This document shows, piece by piece, positions 62,356 to 64,000 of a stretch of DNA of 64,000 nt (position 1 is its first letter; every line of letters starts with the position of its first letter). The stretch comes from Sphingopyxis sp. USTB-05 (GTDB lineage Bacteria > Pseudomonadota > Alphaproteobacteria > Sphingomonadales > Sphingomonadaceae). The position numbers were made by a program, and so were the translations under genes. The stretch spans positions 2,170,001 to 2,234,000 of the forward strand of contig NZ_CP084712.1 in NCBI RefSeq assembly GCF_023822045.1. Direction: 5' to 3'. The notes under the pieces are model-generated. The model was given only the letters and a program-made list of their open reading frames with translations. It did no database searches and was not told where the DNA came from.

Positions 62356-62778
62356 ATGGCCCCTTCGACCCCGAATCCCGATGCGCTTTTCGACGCGCTG
62401 ATTTCCAATCGCAACGATCCGGCTGCGCTGCGCAAGCGCGTCGAGACACTGGAAATCCTGCTGGAACGCAGCTTCGTCATTCCCGGCATCAACCGCCCCG
62501 TCGGCCTCGATGCAATCGTTGGGCTCGTCCCTGTCGTCGGCGATGTGATCGCGGCGACAATGGGCGCCTATCTGATCTGGGAAGCGCGCAACCTCGGCAT
62601 GCCGAAATGGAAGGTCTGGCGCATGGTCGGCAATCTGGGCGTCGATACCGCACTCGGCGCGGTCCCGGTCGTCGGCGACGCGTTCGACTTCTTCTTCCGC
62701 TCGAACACGCGCAATCTCAAGATCATCAAGAAACATCTCGACAAGCATCACCCCGGTACGATCATCATCGACCAATAG
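62356..62778 (+). CDS. DUF4112 domain protein
   Basis: 140 aa. The DUF4112 pattern is complete: LLERSFVIPGINRPVGLDAI, GLVPVVGDVIAATMGAYLIW, MVGNLGVDTALGAVPVVGDA and FDFFFRSNTRNLKII. Two short hydrophobic segments suggest membrane association. Function unknown. Confidence 0.92.
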   Translation: MAPSTPNPDALFDALISNRNDPAALRKRVETLEILLERSFVIPGINRPVGLDAIVGLVPVVGDVIAATMGAYLIWEARNLGMPKWKVWRMVGNLGVDTALGAVPVVGDAFDFFFRSNTRNLKIIKKHLDKHHPGTIIIDQ

Positions 62779-62852
62779 GCGATGCGCCTTCTTCCCTTGG
62801 GGTGTTCAATGCTGCTAACACAGCGCCGCCACACCCCAGGGGAGACTATTGA

Positions 62853-64000
62853 ATGATCCGCGCCAGCCTTGCCGCGCTTGCCCTAAGCTGTTCGATAACC
62901 GCCGTTGCGACCGCCGCGCCGCAAGACAAGGACCCGTATCTCTGGCTTGAAGATATCGAGGGCGCGAAGGCGCTGGACTGGGTCAAAAAGGAAAATGCGG
63001 CAACCGACAAGCTGATCACCGGTCGCCCGGGTTTCGAGGCCGACCGCAAGCGTGCGCGCGAAATCCTCGACGACGACCGCCAGATCGCCGAGCCGGGCGA
63101 AGTGATGGGCGACATGATCACCAATTTCTGGCGCGACGCAAACAATCCACGCGGCATCTGGCGCCAGAGTCCGCTCGATGCCTATCTCGCGGGCAAGCCC
63201 GTCTGGACGACGCTCATCGACGTCGACGCGCTCGGCAAAGCGGAGAAACAGAGCTGGGTCTGGCATGGCGCCGACTGCCTTGCGCCGGATTACAAGCGCT
63301 GCCTCGTCTCGGTCAGTCCCGGCGGCACCGACGCCGACGTGGTTCGCGAATGGGACCGCACGACAAAAAGCTTCGTCGGCGGCGGCTTCACGCTGCCGCA
63401 GGCAAAGAGCAGCGTGACATGGGAGGACGCCGACACCCTGCTCGTCGCGACCGATTATGGTCCGGGCAGCATGACCGCTTCGGGCTATCCGCGCATCGTC
63501 AAACGCTGGAAGCGCGGCACCCCGCTCGCGTCGGCGGCGACGGTAGCCGAGGGCGAGCAGGAAGATGTCGGAATGAACGTCTTCGCACTTGTCGACGGCG
63601 GCAAGCGCTGGCCGATGATCAGCCGCGGCAAGACCTTCTACACCACCGATTACCTGATCCGCGGCCTTGGCGGTGACAGCTATCATTCGACGATCATTCC
63701 CGACACCGCCAGCCTTCGCGATGTGCTCGGCGGACAGGCAATCGTCTTTCTAAACAAGGATTTCGGGACCGGCTTTCCCGCGGGCTCGCTGATTTCGCTG
63801 TCGCTCGAGGACATGGCGGCGGACCGGCAGGTGCCGATCATTCCGGTGATGGCGCCGACGAAGGCTCAGGCGATCGAGGATGTCTCGGCGACCGACAATA
63901 TCCTTTGGGTCAAGGCGCTCGACCATGTGGAGGGCAAGCTCTTCGCGCTGCGCCGCGACCCGAAGACCGGCAGTTGGAGTCAGAAGGAGGTTCCGCTCGC
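62853..64000 (+). CDS. S9 family prolyl oligopeptidase-like peptidase (3' end beyond window)
   Basis: The first 382 codons are present. Signal peptide (ASLAALALSCSITAVATAA), then the DPYLWLEDIEGAKALDWVKK block that opens prolyl oligopeptidase-type proteins, then beta-propeller-like repeats (ADTLLVATDYGPGSMTASGY, GTGFPAGSLISLSLEDMA). The Ser/Asp/His catalytic domain lies outside the window. Likely periplasmic. GGGGAGA stands 8 nt before ATG 62853. Confidence 0.88.
   Translation, partial: MIRASLAALALSCSITAVATAAPQDKDPYLWLEDIEGAKALDWVKKENAATDKLITGRPGFEADRKRAREILDDDRQIAEPGEVMGDMITNFWRDANNPRGIWRQSPLDAYLAGKPVWTTLIDVDALGKAEKQSWVWHGADCLAPDYKRCLVSVSPGGTDADVVREWDRTTKSFVGGGFTLPQAKSSVTWEDADTLLVATDYGPGSMTASGYPRIVKRWKRGTPLASAATVAEGEQEDVGMNVFALVDGGKRWPMISRGKTFYTTDYLIRGLGGDSYHSTIIPDTASLRDVLGGQAIVFLNKDFGTGFPAGSLISLSLEDMAADRQVPIIPVMAPTKAQAIEDVSATDNILWVKALDHVEGKLFALRRDPKTGSWSQKEVPL

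Noticed and set aside
1..64000. CRISPR arrays, insertion sequences, prophage genes, rRNA
   Set aside because: No spaced direct repeats, transposase motifs, phage structural proteins or rRNA segments were seen on reading both strands.

Overview
The window looks like the chromosome of a sphingomonad (Alphaproteobacteria, Sphingomonadaceae, probably Sphingopyxis-like). The grounds are very GC-rich coding DNA, two TonB-dependent receptors, a PEP-CTERM/XrtA exopolysaccharide operon, an ScfR-type regulator next to isocitrate lyase, a FYDLN-acid (TIGR02300) protein, a class II EPSP synthase, and inverted repeats of the REP-like kind common in sphingomonads. The assignment is by gene content only. 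I saw no insertion sequence, prophage, integrase or CRISPR array.

Layout. 1-5.5 kb (minus): the end of a PEP-CTERM/EPS operon, sugar transferase - prsK - prsR - prsT (cut by the left edge). 5.6-10.5 kb: mannose-1-phosphate guanylyltransferase, an AraC regulator, a DUF885 metallo-hydrolase, a methyltransferase and a 35-residue membrane microprotein. 10.6-16 kb: a winged-helix/alpha-beta-hydrolase fusion, an L,D-transpeptidase, an HD-GYP phosphodiesterase and the ScfR-like regulator. 16.1-19.3 kb: aceA with a string of strong hairpins behind it, then a DUF465-terC transcript with a structured leader. 19.3-25.4 kb: two crotonases, a hydrolase, an HD protein, two exported proteins, an Rrf2 regulator and two large inverted repeats. 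25.6-31.5 kb: a five-gene set, virJ/acvB-like - DUF2147 - mprF - response regulator - histidine kinase, which reads as a lysyl-phosphatidylglycerol membrane-charge module with its own two-component system. 32.7-36 kb: a probable iron-regulated TonB receptor plus PepSY protein.

36-39 kb is untidy: rlmJ, small hypotheticals, a pseudogene with both a nonsense codon and a frameshift, and long unannotated gaps. 39-52.2 kb is a large catabolic region on the minus strand made of two operons. One (43.8-51.5 kb) is TonB receptor, alpha/beta hydrolase, SDR, cupin, alcohol dehydrogenase, membrane protein and acyl-CoA ligase; the receptor/hydrolase, hydrolase/SDR, cupin/dehydrogenase and membrane protein/ligase junctions overlap by 4 nt, with a TetR gene upstream. 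The other (39-43 kb) is an APH-like kinase, SDR, acyl-CoA dehydrogenase and alcohol dehydrogenase, with a divergent TetR gene and a palindromic operator. Together they suggest import, hydrolysis, oxidation, CoA activation and beta-oxidation of one unknown substrate.

52.4-53.7 kb holds a catB-type chloramphenicol acetyltransferase homologue preceded by an 8-codon reading frame whose start region is complementary to the segment just before the catB start, followed by tRNA-Ala(GGC). 53.8-64 kb is mainly housekeeping: FYDLN-acid protein, aroA-cmk-rpsA-ihfB, an ABC-2 exporter, tRNA-Leu(TAA), a peptide-type ABC binding lipoprotein, DUF4112, and an S9 peptidase cut by the right edge.

The most novel-looking signals are regulatory RNA: mutually exclusive pairing in the DUF465-terC leader, and the catB leader ORF with its 16-bp long-range helix.
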